From Paenibacillus ihumii (lineage in GTDB: Bacteria > Bacillota > Bacilli > Paenibacillales > Paenibacillaceae), in assembly GCF_001403875.1 (NCBI RefSeq), contig NZ_LN884299.1, positions 620,001 to 684,000 on the forward strand: DNA of 64,000 bases. The letters run 5' to 3'. The translations under genes were made by a program, and so were the position numbers. Shown piece after piece: positions 53,973 to 63,039 of this stretch (positions are counted from its first letter, which is position 1; each line of letters begins with the position of its first letter). The notes under the pieces are model-generated. The model was not told the DNA's origin and ran no database searches. It was given only the letters and a program-made list of their open reading frames with translations.

Positions 53973-55139
53973 ATGTCCACGTTTAATTTGAAATATGATC
54001 AAGGGCGAGTGAGGAAATACCATTACTTTATGTTATTAAGTTTAATACAGAAACATAAACAAATTTCAAGAACGCAATTAGCCAACTTAACCAAGATGAG
54101 CCATACAAGTATTGGCAAAATCATTAAAGAATTAATCAATGATGGGCTAGTCATTGAGGTAGGGCAAATCGAAGGGGAGGTTGGAAGACGAGCGACACTG
54201 TTAGAAATCAACTCCAATGGCTCCTACATCGTTGGGGTAGAAGTGGATTGGAATGCGATCAAAATTGGGATTGTCGCTTTAAACGGCAAAGTATTAGATA
54301 AAAAATACTTGGAATTTGATGCTAAACAAGAAGCAGAAACTGTACTTGATCGAATTGCGGATGGCATTTCTGCATTAATAGAACAGATTGATCATGAGAT
54401 TGCAGAGAAAATTATTGCGGTTGGGATCAGTATCCCCGGCCTGATTACCTGGCCAGACGGTGAAGCTCTGATTGTTCCTCAGTTTCACTGGGAAAAGGTT
54501 CAAATCAAAGCCTACTTGGAAAAAAAGATCGATTATATTGTGTATGTGGATAACCATGTTCGTACCGTACTTTTAGCCGAAAGTTTATTTGGAAATATGA
54601 CTGAATTTCACGACTCTGTCTGCATTTATATCGGGAGCGGAGTAGGCGGCGCTGTGATGATGAACGGTGAAATTTTACGCGGCCATCTCAATACGCTTGG
54701 AGAAATTGGACATATAACGATGGAGCCAAATGGAGCGATGTGTGATTGCGGAAGATTGGGTTGTTTGCAGACCTATGTGTGTTCCTCTGAAATCGAAAAG
54801 CAATCGCAAAGACCGATTCAAGAGATCTTTGCCGCTTATGAAAGGAAGGAAAGCTGGGCTGTTACCCTGATTGACCGAGCTCGTCATTACCTGTGCCTAG
54901 CGATTGCCAATGTGATTTGTATGTATAATCCTAAAGGGGTTTTACTGGCCGGCCCAATGGTTCAGGAATATCCCATCCTAGTTAAGGATATTGAAGCAAT
55001 CACAAGCAAATATGTCTGGTCCCCGCTGAATCAATCTTTTCACCTCATCCATCCCAGCATTGGCAAAGATAGCGGGGTCATTGGAGCAAGCGCTCTAGTG
55101 TTAAATGAATTTCTACGATTTACAAATGATGATATATAG
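53973..55139 (+). CDS. ROK family repressor of the amino-sugar-like operon
   Basis: A 388-aa NagC/XylR-type repressor. The winged helix is ISRTQLANLTKMSHTSIGKI, and the ROK domain has IYIGSGVGGAVMMNGEI, GEIGHITMEPNG and the zinc motif CDCGRLGCLQ. The start is ATG 53973 after AAAGGGG. Palindromes matching its own operator occur before it and twice before the next gene, so it probably represses both itself and the operon. The gene is AT-richer than the genes upstream, like the rest of the island. Confidence 0.88.
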   Translation: MSTFNLKYDQGRVRKYHYFMLLSLIQKHKQISRTQLANLTKMSHTSIGKIIKELINDGLVIEVGQIEGEVGRRATLLEINSNGSYIVGVEVDWNAIKIGIVALNGKVLDKKYLEFDAKQEAETVLDRIADGISALIEQIDHEIAEKIIAVGISIPGLITWPDGEALIVPQFHWEKVQIKAYLEKKIDYIVYVDNHVRTVLLAESLFGNMTEFHDSVCIYIGSGVGGAVMMNGEILRGHLNTLGEIGHITMEPNGAMCDCGRLGCLQTYVCSSEIEKQSQRPIQEIFAAYERKESWAVTLIDRARHYLCLAIANVICMYNPKGVLLAGPMVQEYPILVKDIEAITSKYVWSPLNQSFHLIHPSIGKDSGVIGASALVLNEFLRFTNDDI

Positions 55140-55233
55140 ATTATACGATCCGTTTCTTTGGATAAAACATCCAGTTATTTAATGTTCAAGTTGTGGTTGT
55201 ATATTAAATAACTGGGTGTTATAATGCAATTAA

Positions 55234-55246
55234 TAAACTTAGTTTA
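55234..55246. promoter_or_regulatory. ROK operator 2
   Basis: The palindrome taaacttagttta is identical to the site before the repressor gene. It lies 124 bp before the NagB-like gene. Confidence 0.68.
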
Positions 55247-55315
55247 ATAACATAATTGAATTTAGTATTAAATATCTCCGAATTCATGTGTATTCGGTTT
55301 TATTATCTCCAATAA

Positions 55316-55330
55316 TTAAACTAAGTTTAA
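55316..55330. promoter_or_regulatory. ROK operator 3
   Basis: The perfect palindrome ttaaactaagtttaa lies 40 bp before the NagB-like gene, where it could block transcription. With operator 2 it may allow looping. Confidence 0.7.
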
Positions 55331-55369
55331 TATGTATGGAACAAAATATTTTGTTAAAGGAGAAATATC

Positions 55370-56104
55370 ATGAAAATTATTCAAGTCAGAGATTATAAAG
55401 AATTATCCAAAGCCGCCTTTGATGTCATTGCTGAAACACTAAAGCAAAACGAAAACGCTAGCATCAACACGACAACGGGCGCAAGCTATGACGGTACATT
55501 TGAATTGTTGGTTGAAGCCATCAATGCTGGTGAGCTTAATATTGCGAATTCCATTTTTACGAATCTAGATGAATACGTTGCCGAAAGAGACAAGCCTTTT
55601 ACAGTATATACGTATATGCATAAAAAGTTTTATGACTTGATTAAAGTACATCCGAAATACATTGGTCTTATGGATGGAAGTGTCGAGGATGTAGAAGCGG
55701 AACTCAACCGTTATAGAAAGGTTCTCGACAAATATCCACGTGATTTGCAAATTGTCGGACTTGGAACGAATGCACATCTGGCTGCAAATGAACCAGGCAC
55801 ACCATTTAACTCTCGTTTATTTTTAGCAGACAGTGATCAATCTACAATTGACAGCACCATGGGCTACCATAACTTGACCGCTGAAGAGGCGCCAACGCAG
55901 ATGCTGACGATGGGCTTAGCCGATATTATGGAGGCAAAACATATTCTCGTGGCTTCATCTGGAGAGAGAAAGGCTGCAGCAGTGAAAGCTGCGCTGGAAG
56001 GGCCAATTCACGAGGACTGTCCTGCATCTATTCTGAGAGCGCATCCAAATGTAACATTTATTATGGATGACGCAGCAGCTTCTTTGTTGGATAAAAAGTA
56101 TTAA
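55370..56104 (+). CDS. NagB-like sugar-phosphate isomerase/deaminase
   Basis: A 244-aa protein of the glucosamine-6-phosphate deaminase/6-phosphogluconolactonase fold. Asp67 (FTNLDEYV) matches the catalytic base region. The signature that reads G-x-DGHIAFNEP in NagB is here GLGTNAHLAANEPG, so the usual Asp is Asn134, while His136 and Glu141 are kept. The change hints at a different substrate or reaction. The start is ATG 55370 after AAAGGAG. It is the first gene of an operon with a ROK kinase, a GPH symporter and an M81 peptidase. Assignment to the fold is sure; the reaction is not. Confidence 0.82.
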   Translation: MKIIQVRDYKELSKAAFDVIAETLKQNENASINTTTGASYDGTFELLVEAINAGELNIANSIFTNLDEYVAERDKPFTVYTYMHKKFYDLIKVHPKYIGLMDGSVEDVEAELNRYRKVLDKYPRDLQIVGLGTNAHLAANEPGTPFNSRLFLADSDQSTIDSTMGYHNLTAEEAPTQMLTMGLADIMEAKHILVASSGERKAAAVKAALEGPIHEDCPASILRAHPNVTFIMDDAAASLLDKKY

Positions 56105-56139
56105 TCATTTATAGCAATCTAGCAGGACATGAAAGCATC

Positions 56140-56170
56140 AGTGCCTAAAAGCAGGCCAGCTTTAGGCACT
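56140..56170 (+). promoter_or_regulatory. intercistronic hairpin
   Basis: Perfect 10-bp arms agtgcctaaa and tttaggcact with an 11-nt loop stand between the NagB-like and kinase genes. There is no T tail, so an mRNA-processing or stability role is more likely than termination. Confidence 0.6.
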
Positions 56171-56206
56171 GGCTCATGAAATATAGATAGAATAAGGGTG
56201 ACCTCA

Positions 56207-57166
56207 ATGGGAGAAACCATCATAGGAATAGATATCGGAGGGACAACGGTCAAAATTGGCTTCCTGAATATGCAAGGGGATATCATTCACAAATGGGAAA
56301 TAGATACAAATAAAGAGAAGCAAGGATTATATATTGTTGATGAAATCTGGAATTCAGTTACTCGCAAAATATCTGAATTCCAAATGACGAATATTTTAGG
56401 TATTGGTGTCGGTGCACCAGGGTTTGTGGATAAAACAACGGGGCTCGTTTATGAGGCTGTAAACATTGGTTGGAAAGACTTTGAACTCGGAAAAGAATTA
56501 GAACAACGATCTGGATTGCCTGTATATGTCGAAAACGATGTCAATTTAGTGGCCTTAGCCGAGAATTGGATAGGGGCTGGAAACAACGCGAAGGATCTTA
56601 TTGCCATTTCACTTGGAACAGGCGTAGGCAGTGGAGTTATCGCAAATGGCGAGATTTTAAATGGAATGAATGGTACAGCCGGAGAAATTGGTCATATTAT
56701 TGCAGATCCTGAAGGATATCCTTGCAATTGTGGCCGTGCAGGCTGCTTAGATACGATTGCATCGGCCACCGGGATTGTAAAGCAAGCGATGGATAAAATT
56801 GCTGAACAACCTGAAAGCGGATTAGCGGCTCTGTATCGTACGACTGGAAAAATTGATGCTAAGGATGTTTTTGATTTAGCCGGCAAGGGCGACAGGATCA
56901 GCGAGGATGTGATTCAACGGACGGCTGATCTTCTGGGATTATTAATAGCTAATGCGGCTACGATGATTAATCCTTCTAAAATTATTATCGGTGGAGGCGT
57001 ATCAAAGGCTGGGGCACAACTGCTTCAACCCGTAAGGCGGGCTTTTCAAAACTATTCTCTGCCTAGAATCAGCCAAAATTGTCATATCGAAATTGCCAAA
57101 CTAGGTAATGATGCCGGCATAATTGGGGCAGCCTACTTAGTTACACAAGAAGCTTTACATGGGTAG
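56207..57166 (+). CDS. ROK family sugar kinase
   Basis: A 319-aa kinase without a DNA-binding domain. IIGIDIGGTTVKIGFLNMQG is the phosphate-binding start, ENDVNLVALAENWIGAG holds the catalytic Asp, SLGTGVGSGVIANGEI follows, and the zinc motif is GEIGHIIADPEG with CNCGRAGCLDT. These are intact, so it should phosphorylate a hexose or amino sugar with ATP. The start was set at ATG 56207, eight bases after AAGGG. It likely provides the phosphorylated substrate of the NagB-like enzyme. Confidence 0.88.
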   Translation: MGETIIGIDIGGTTVKIGFLNMQGDIIHKWEIDTNKEKQGLYIVDEIWNSVTRKISEFQMTNILGIGVGAPGFVDKTTGLVYEAVNIGWKDFELGKELEQRSGLPVYVENDVNLVALAENWIGAGNNAKDLIAISLGTGVGSGVIANGEILNGMNGTAGEIGHIIADPEGYPCNCGRAGCLDTIASATGIVKQAMDKIAEQPESGLAALYRTTGKIDAKDVFDLAGKGDRISEDVIQRTADLLGLLIANAATMINPSKIIIGGGVSKAGAQLLQPVRRAFQNYSLPRISQNCHIEIAKLGNDAGIIGAAYLVTQEALHG

Positions 57167-57251
57167 ACGATTTTGTTTTCCCAATTTAAAGAAAGCGCTT
57201 AAAATATTTAACTTATCGGAATTTTATACAACAGCGGGAGTGTGAAGACCC

Positions 57252-58625
57252 ATGGCTATGGAGCCGGTGTTACAAACTGCGGGATATCAGCAATCTGCTC
57301 AAAAGCTAAGCTTGAAAGAAAAAATCAGCTACGGTTATGGCGATATTGCTTCAAATTTTGTGTGGGGAATGGTCAATAGTTATCTCTTGTTCTTTTATAC
57401 GGATGTGTTCGGAATTACGGCGGCGGCTGTCGGAACTTTATTTCTTATTACACGTATTTTTGATGCGCTGAATGACCCGATCATGGGAGTTCTTGTGGAT
57501 AAAACGAATAGCAAGCACGGGAAAACGCGCCCGTACTTGTTATACGTTGCTATTCCGTTTGGGATCTTAAGTGTGATTACCTTTATCACTCCCGATTTTT
57601 CCGATACAGGTAAGTTAGTTTACGCTTATATAACGTATGGAATCTTGGGCATTGTTTATACAGCGATTAATATTCCTTATGGAGCCCTGATGCCGATGAT
57701 GTCGAGGGATTCGAAGGAAAAGGGTGAATTAAACAGTTACCGGGCCATTGGCCGTTCGATTGGAGCCATTTTGGTGGCCTCTCTAACGCTTCCTCTGGTC
57801 AATTATCTTGGCGGCGGAAACCAGCAGTTGGGCTTTCCCATTGTTATGGCGATTTATTCCGTTATCGGAGTCATTTTATTCTGGCTTACCTTTAAGTATT
57901 GTAAAGAGCGCGTACAACCGCTGAAAGAAACGAAGACGGATACGAATGTAAAACGCTCTATTGGTCAAATGTTCAAAAATAAATATTGGGTGCTTACCTC
58001 ACTAAACTCATTTCTATGGTTTGTAAGGCTAGGGATCATGAATGGTGTTCTCATCTATTATGTGAATTATGTATTGGAACAGCCTAATATGGTGCCCTAC
58101 TACCTCACTTTATTAAACGTGGCGAATTTAGCTGGCGGTTTCTTCGCTCTTTCGATTTTAAGAAAATTCAGCAGCCGTAATTCAAGCATGCTGTTCTATG
58201 CGATTGCCGTAGTGCTGCTTGCTTCACTTTACTTTGTAGATGGTCAATCTGTCGTGTTGTTTTCTATTATTTTCTTTATTGCCAATGTCCTCATAGGATA
58301 CGGAGATCCTGCGAATCTGACCATGCTTGGGGACACCATTGATTATCAGGAATATAAGTTTGGTGAACGTCCAGAAGGATTACTCGTATCCAGTTATAGC
58401 TTTTCTACAAAATTCGGTGTAGCCCTTGGTTCTTCTTTGCTTGCGTACGCTCTTGGATGGGCTGGATATAATCCGGAGGCAATTACAGATCAGGTGAAGA
58501 ATATGATCCTCCTATTAATGTTAGGATTGCCGATTATCATCACCATTCTTCAAGTCGTCGTATTATTTTTCTATAAACTTGATAACGAACATGCTAATAT
58601 TGTTAACGCTTTAAAACAAAAATAA
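57252..58625 (+). CDS. GPH family sugar:cation symporter
   Basis: A 457-aa protein with 12 helices of the glycoside-pentoside-hexuronide family (MelB/YicJ type). The marks are ISYGYGDIASNFVWGMVNSY at the start, RIFDALNDPIMGVLVDKTNS between helices 2 and 3, and YGDPANLTMLGDTIDYQEYK in the second half. It imports a glycoside with sodium or protons. It lies inside the island operon. A palindromic aagcgctt at 57193-57200 could be a weak cre. Confidence 0.88.
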   Translation: MAMEPVLQTAGYQQSAQKLSLKEKISYGYGDIASNFVWGMVNSYLLFFYTDVFGITAAAVGTLFLITRIFDALNDPIMGVLVDKTNSKHGKTRPYLLYVAIPFGILSVITFITPDFSDTGKLVYAYITYGILGIVYTAINIPYGALMPMMSRDSKEKGELNSYRAIGRSIGAILVASLTLPLVNYLGGGNQQLGFPIVMAIYSVIGVILFWLTFKYCKERVQPLKETKTDTNVKRSIGQMFKNKYWVLTSLNSFLWFVRLGIMNGVLIYYVNYVLEQPNMVPYYLTLLNVANLAGGFFALSILRKFSSRNSSMLFYAIAVVLLASLYFVDGQSVVLFSIIFFIANVLIGYGDPANLTMLGDTIDYQEYKFGERPEGLLVSSYSFSTKFGVALGSSLLAYALGWAGYNPEAITDQVKNMILLLMLGLPIIITILQVVVLFFYKLDNEHANIVNALKQK

Positions 58626-58638
58626 GGGGGACATCAAA

Positions 58639-60069
58639 ATGAAGGTTGTTGTAGGCTGCCTCTATCACGAAACAAACACATTTAATCCGATCCTGACAGA
58701 CATTCATGATTTTGTACTGGCAGAAGGCGAAGATGCCGCTAGCCGCCTTGCTGGTACAGAAGTATTTAGGGAAAATGGAATTGAAGTCATCCCAAGTATT
58801 TACGCAACCGCATTATCATCGGGCATTGTAAAAAAAGAGGCCTACCGGTACTTTGCAGATAAATTGATTTCCACATTGAAGCAGCACCCAGATATCGATG
58901 GAATTTGGCTACATCTGCACGGAGCGATGGTTGTAGAGGAAGTGGGCTCAGGTGAACTAGCACTCGTCAAAGAAATTCGTGAATGTGTCGGGCCGGATGT
59001 TCCAATCTCTCTAACCATGGATATTCACGGTAATATCGCACTAGACTATTATAAATACATCAACATTGTAAAGGCGTATCGAACCGTACCGCATGTTGAC
59101 CAGCTTGAAGTCGAGAAAGAGACCGCTCAGCTATTAGTAGATTGTCTAAAAAATAATACGAAGATCAAACCCGCGTTTACTCGATTGCCGATGATTATTC
59201 CTGGTGAAAAAGCACTTGGGAAAAGTGAGCCGCTTCGTTCGATTTTTGAAAAATTATATGAGGTTGAGAAAATAAAAGGAATTTCAACGGCATCATTCTT
59301 TATTTGTCATGCATGGAGTGATTCGGAGAACACAGCCTCGTCCATCTTCGTCATTCCTGAATCGGAGGAATATGAAGAACTAGCTGAGAAGGTGAAGGAT
59401 GAATTAGCCCATTATGTGTTCAGCAAACGCCATGAATTTGATTTTGATGCGGTTGTACTTGACCCGGAAGAATCTGTAGATAGAGCGTTGAATGAGCAAC
59501 TGAAACCCGTCTTTATCTCTGACTCTGGGGATAATACAACAGCAGGCGCAATTGGGATGAACACCCTGCTGCTGGATTTATTTAAAAATAAGGATTTAGG
59601 CCGCAAGAAGGTGTTAATTTCCGCTATTCATGATCCCATGGCCTACGAAAAACTGAAATCCTGCAGCATAGGAGAAGCTGTTACAGTTGAAGTGGGAACA
59701 AAAATAGATGAAAATAGCCAGCCCGTCTTGTTGGAAGGAACACTAACATCGAAAGGCGACCTTTTAGGGTACTTAAATGCAACAAGTGACAAAGTAGGAG
59801 AGGTGTGCACCGTTTCAGTTGGCAGCTTGGACATAGTAGTCGCCAATCGCGGGGAATCGTTTATTACGTTAAACCACTTTACCCGTGCTGGACTAAATTG
59901 GGAGGATTATGACATTATCGTAGTCAAGCAGGGATATTTATTTAATGAGTTAAGTGCTGTTTCTAAGCTGGACATTCTCTCCATGACACCTGGTGCCACC
60001 TATCAGCGTATAGAGAATATCGATTATCGTCATGTTCCAAGACCCTTATTTCCTCTGGATACAGAATGA
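58639..60069 (+). CDS. M81 family metallopeptidase (MlrC-like)
   Basis: A 476-aa protein of the M81/MlrC family, named for a zinc peptidase that opens linearised microcystin. Conserved blocks are GCLYHETNTFNPI, IWLHLHGAMVVEEVGSGE, LTMDIHGNIALDYY (metal Asp and His), AYRTVPHVDQLEVEKETAQL and ISDSGDNTTAGAIG in the C-terminal domain. Most family members sit in catabolic operons and have no known substrate. Here it closes an operon with kinase, symporter and NagB-like genes, so it may cleave an amide in an amino-sugar conjugate; that is inference. The start is ATG 58639 after AAGGGGG. Confidence 0.87.
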   Translation: MKVVVGCLYHETNTFNPILTDIHDFVLAEGEDAASRLAGTEVFRENGIEVIPSIYATALSSGIVKKEAYRYFADKLISTLKQHPDIDGIWLHLHGAMVVEEVGSGELALVKEIRECVGPDVPISLTMDIHGNIALDYYKYINIVKAYRTVPHVDQLEVEKETAQLLVDCLKNNTKIKPAFTRLPMIIPGEKALGKSEPLRSIFEKLYEVEKIKGISTASFFICHAWSDSENTASSIFVIPESEEYEELAEKVKDELAHYVFSKRHEFDFDAVVLDPEESVDRALNEQLKPVFISDSGDNTTAGAIGMNTLLLDLFKNKDLGRKKVLISAIHDPMAYEKLKSCSIGEAVTVEVGTKIDENSQPVLLEGTLTSKGDLLGYLNATSDKVGEVCTVSVGSLDIVVANRGESFITLNHFTRAGLNWEDYDIIVVKQGYLFNELSAVSKLDILSMTPGATYQRIENIDYRHVPRPLFPLDTE

Positions 60070-60091
60070 TCTATATATGATCTAAAAAAAC

Positions 60092-60124
60092 GAGGCAGTT
60101 CCAGAAAGTTAGGGGAACTGTCTC
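60092..60124. terminator. terminator between the island operon and the immunity gene
   Basis: Arms gaggcagttcc and ggaactgtctc form a strong stem. The minus strand has a following TTTTTTT, so it best ends the convergent immunity-like gene, but it can also stop the island operon. Confidence 0.75.
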
Positions 60125-60269
60125 TGCTGCGAATATCCGGATAGTAACCTGGGGGCGCCAGATGTCTCATAGGTTCGGGATGCCTCAACTTCACACAGCC
60201 TAGTCGTTCTCCCTCGCATGAGGTGGAGATGTCCTACCCATGAGGTTAGACACTCTATACATAAAGACC

Positions 60270-60668
60270 TTATACAATGACGTTAAAAGGGGCGTGACCT
60301 GTTTCAGCATTCCTTAATAATGTTGGTTTTCTAAATCGTAAACTCGTTTCCAATTTGAATATGGCCGTATCTCCTTCCATCTCCATAAAAGATACATTAA
60401 TCCATAGGGGAGCTTTCGGGAAAAGCCCTCCTAAAACCCCAACAACATCTTCTAATAATAGTTTTTTACCACCAATATTCTCTTTAGATAACACAAGACG
60501 TTTCATCATTTCATCGCCACCATCTAACCTTTTTCCGTTTTCCTCCACGGGCTCTATAACAAATTTAATCCTATCGCTTGAAATTTTCCTAGCTTCTTTT
60601 ATCTTATCAACTGCTTTAGATAAATTTGTTGAAAAAATTTCTTCATTCATTTGAGTAACTTTAATCAA
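60270..60668 (-). CDS. candidate immunity protein for the adjacent polymorphic toxin
   Basis: A 132-aa soluble protein with no recognised domain. It opens at TTG 60668 with AAAGGAGGA before it, 13 bp after the end of the toxin reading frame. It is AT-rich like the toxin's C-terminal part and unlike the toxin's N-terminal part. Position, size and base composition fit a cognate immunity gene. The frame is intact although the toxin frame is not. The function is inferred from position only. Confidence 0.65.
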   Translation of the reverse strand: MIKVTQMNEEIFSTNLSKAVDKIKEARKISSDRIKFVIEPVEENGKRLDGGDEMMKRLVLSKENIGGKKLLLEDVVGVLGGLFPKAPLWINVSFMEMEGDTAIFKLETSLRFRKPTLLRNAETGHAPFNVIV

Positions 60669-60681
60669 AATATCTCCTCCT

Positions 60682-60912
60682 TTATTTCAATTTAGTTGAC
60701 TGTACTTTCTTTAATTTTCCTAAATCAACATAGCCGTTGCTCGTTATTTCTAATTGATATATATCTAACCAAGCGTTTTCTGTCTTTATTCCAGCACTAT
60801 TAAATATTTGCTCATAGTTTTTGGCTTGATCAATTGTTGGAGTATAGTGTCCTGATTCATTTGTTATTCTTCTAACATTTCCATCTGCATCGACTTTTAG
60901 TTTTCCAGCAGC
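60682..60912 (-). pseudogene. polymorphic toxin, C-terminal piece after an in-frame TAA
   Basis: The frame continues unchanged after TAA 60913-60915 for 76 codons: AAGKLKVDADGNVRRITNES, then GHYTPTIDQAKNYEQIFNSA and so on to TAA at 60682. Together with the end of the previous piece (GRGHSHLANGADV), it forms a toxin-type domain with conserved GHSHL and SGHYTPT motifs. One base change (for example CAA to TAA) explains the break. No start codon with a ribosome site begins this piece. Confidence 0.72.
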
Positions 60913-61971
60913 TTAAACATCAGCTCCATTAGCTAAATGAGAATGTCCTCGTCCAACCTTTAAATTACCAGTTATATCAATAATGAAGTCAACTTCTTTA
61001 ATTCCATCTCGAATCTTAACTTGACCATTCTCCAAAACATATTCAAAAGTCTTTCCTTGCTGAATCTCATTTGGATACCTGTTTTGAATGATTTGAACAG
61101 GTTGTTTAGATACCGAAACAACACCTTGTCCCGTCCCCTCAATAGGATCCACGGCCCTCCGGCCGTTTGATCCCGAATCTGGCGGCTTAGGCTGGGTAAA
61201 CTGCGGCTCCGTCCTCGGCAGGTCCAAATCCCTAACAGGGATTGTAAGGCCATCGGGTGTAGTAAGTGTGGTTTGCGGCCGTGTTTGCGCCGCTTCCTTC
61301 ACGCTCTTTATGAGCTCTTTCACGGTTTTGCCGGAAAATTTGGCTCCTGCTCTGGCAACACCTTCCACCACCGTAAAGACGAAGAACGCCTTCGTCAAGG
61401 CTCGTCCGTATTTCACGCTTTCCTCATAGGTGGCTTTTCCGGAAAAAACCTTAGGCTGCAGTTCGATAATATCCTGGAACGGAACCACGAATTCCTCTGC
61501 CGCTGCATCGCCGAGCAGCTTCTTGATATCATCAATCGTCAGCTCGCCGGTTGCAATCGCCTCACCTATAGCGTAATATCCGGGTACGGTATCTGTCCAG
61601 AATCCCAAACTCGCCGGATTGGAATTGATGGCGAATTCAGTCAAATCCCTAACATCTTCATACAATTGATTGACGATGCCGTCCCCGACACCTACAACGG
61701 TTACGGCAAACGATAACCCGCTGGTGTTCAAATCCGGATTGTTGCGAATGCCCAAGCTTCTTTCCGACCGGGCCAGATCCAGCAGCTCCTTCGTGATCTT
61801 CCCGTCTACCTCGAACATCTCCCATTCATACCACTTGCGCCTAACCGCCGCCACAGAGCTTACCGTGTTCGCGATATGCTGGTAGCCTGCTACGGCGATC
61901 AGAAATTCCTGATTATATTCGCCCGTAATCTCTCCTTGGTAGATGTTCATGTCCTTCAAATACTGCTGCAT
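60913..61971 (-). pseudogene. polymorphic toxin, middle piece
   Basis: A 352-codon piece in the same frame as the pieces before and after it. It holds a peptidoglycan-binding-like start (MQQYLKDMNIYQGEITGEYN), a helical region with hydrophobic stretches (LTKAFFVFTVVEGVARAGA), a Pro-rich linker (DLPRTEPQFTQPKPPDSG) and the beginning of the C-terminal toxin domain (VDFIIDITGNLKVGRGHSHL). Base composition falls sharply after about 61140, inside the linker, which marks the module border. ATG 61971 has only a weak GAGG upstream, so independent translation is doubtful. Confidence 0.72.
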
Positions 61972-62022
61972 GTTCCGGATATCCTCTGCAGAAACCGCCC
62001 GATTGTATCCATCCAGCAGCGC

Positions 62023-63039
62023 CTACAATTCCCTGCGCCGCTCAGCGGCCTGGCGAACAGCAGCTTCAACAGAGTCATAATTCAATCTCGCCCATTCCCT
62101 GTATTGCGGATAGATCATTCCAGTCGCAATGAGCAGGCGCAGCTCGCTCTCCTTAGGCATCGCGGACAGATCCTGCTTCAGCGGATTGTAGGCGCAGGCA
62201 TCCAGCGGAGTGCCTTTGTAGAACACAGCCAAGCTGACGCCAGGTTGATACCACTCCTCAGCGACGCCGAGCTTCGCCAGTCGCTCTCTTTGCTGCTGGG
62301 CGGACTGATGCGCGTATCCCATGTACAGCTCGTTGCCGTAAATCGCATATATTTTATAAGCCGCCTGGCTGCGGGCAATCTCCTTGAAGCCTGCGGCAAT
62401 CGCCTCAAGCTCCTCGCGTGCCCACGCCTGCTCCTCCGCAGTCCCGGTGTCCAGAATCTGCAGAAGCGAGGCGATCCGCTCGTCCTCCTTCACGGGCGCG
62501 AGACGGTGAACCAAAGAGGCGTCCTGGAGCTCCAGCAGGCTCCCCTTGATCCACTGCAGGAGCGAGGGCCCCGATTCCGCAGAAGAAGTCCCTCCTGGAT
62601 CGGTGACATTCTGTCTGCTCTTCTCAAGGAAGCGCTGAAACCAGCCCTGAATCATGCCCTTGAGTGTAAACGCAGCCGGCTTCTTCGTACCCACCGCTCG
62701 GGCCGAACCCTTCTCCGCCTTGATATATTCATTTTCCGTAAAACGTAAAGCTTTAACTTTCTCCTTGATCTGGTTGTCGATATGCTCTGCCTGCTTTGTG
62801 ATCTCCAGCAGCAGCCCGCTGACATCACGCGCAGCAGCCCGTACATGGTGCTCAGAAGAATCAGTATAAGTCGCCTCAACATCGCTAATGAGCCGGCGCA
62901 GCTCTCTGGACATTCCCGTTATTCCGTTCTCCATCGTGCGCTCCAAACGCTCCAGGTCACGCGCCAAGCCCCCAACTCGACCAGGATCCACTTGATACAA
63001 GCATCTCCAACCCCATTTCAGGTAAATATTGGTGGTCAT
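62023..63039 (-). pseudogene. polymorphic toxin, N-terminal piece (WXG/LXG-like secretion domain)
   Basis: A 338-codon piece. Residues about 15-110 (VDPGRVGGLARDLERLERTM, then VSGLLLEITKQAEHIDNQIK) are long amphipathic helices like the WXG100/LXG modules that send toxins to the type VII secretion system. A helical region and the segment ELYMGYAHQSAQQQRERLAK follow. TAG 62023-62025 ends the piece, but the same frame stays open and codes ALLDGYNRAVSAEDIRNMQQ straight into the middle piece. A CAG-to-TAG change would explain it. The restored gene would have 785 codons. Confidence 0.7.

Noticed and set aside
60125-60269. possible mobile-element end beside the island
   Set aside because: The segment has short words such as cctacccatgaggttagaca but no matching inverted copy or coding remnant, so nothing can be claimed.
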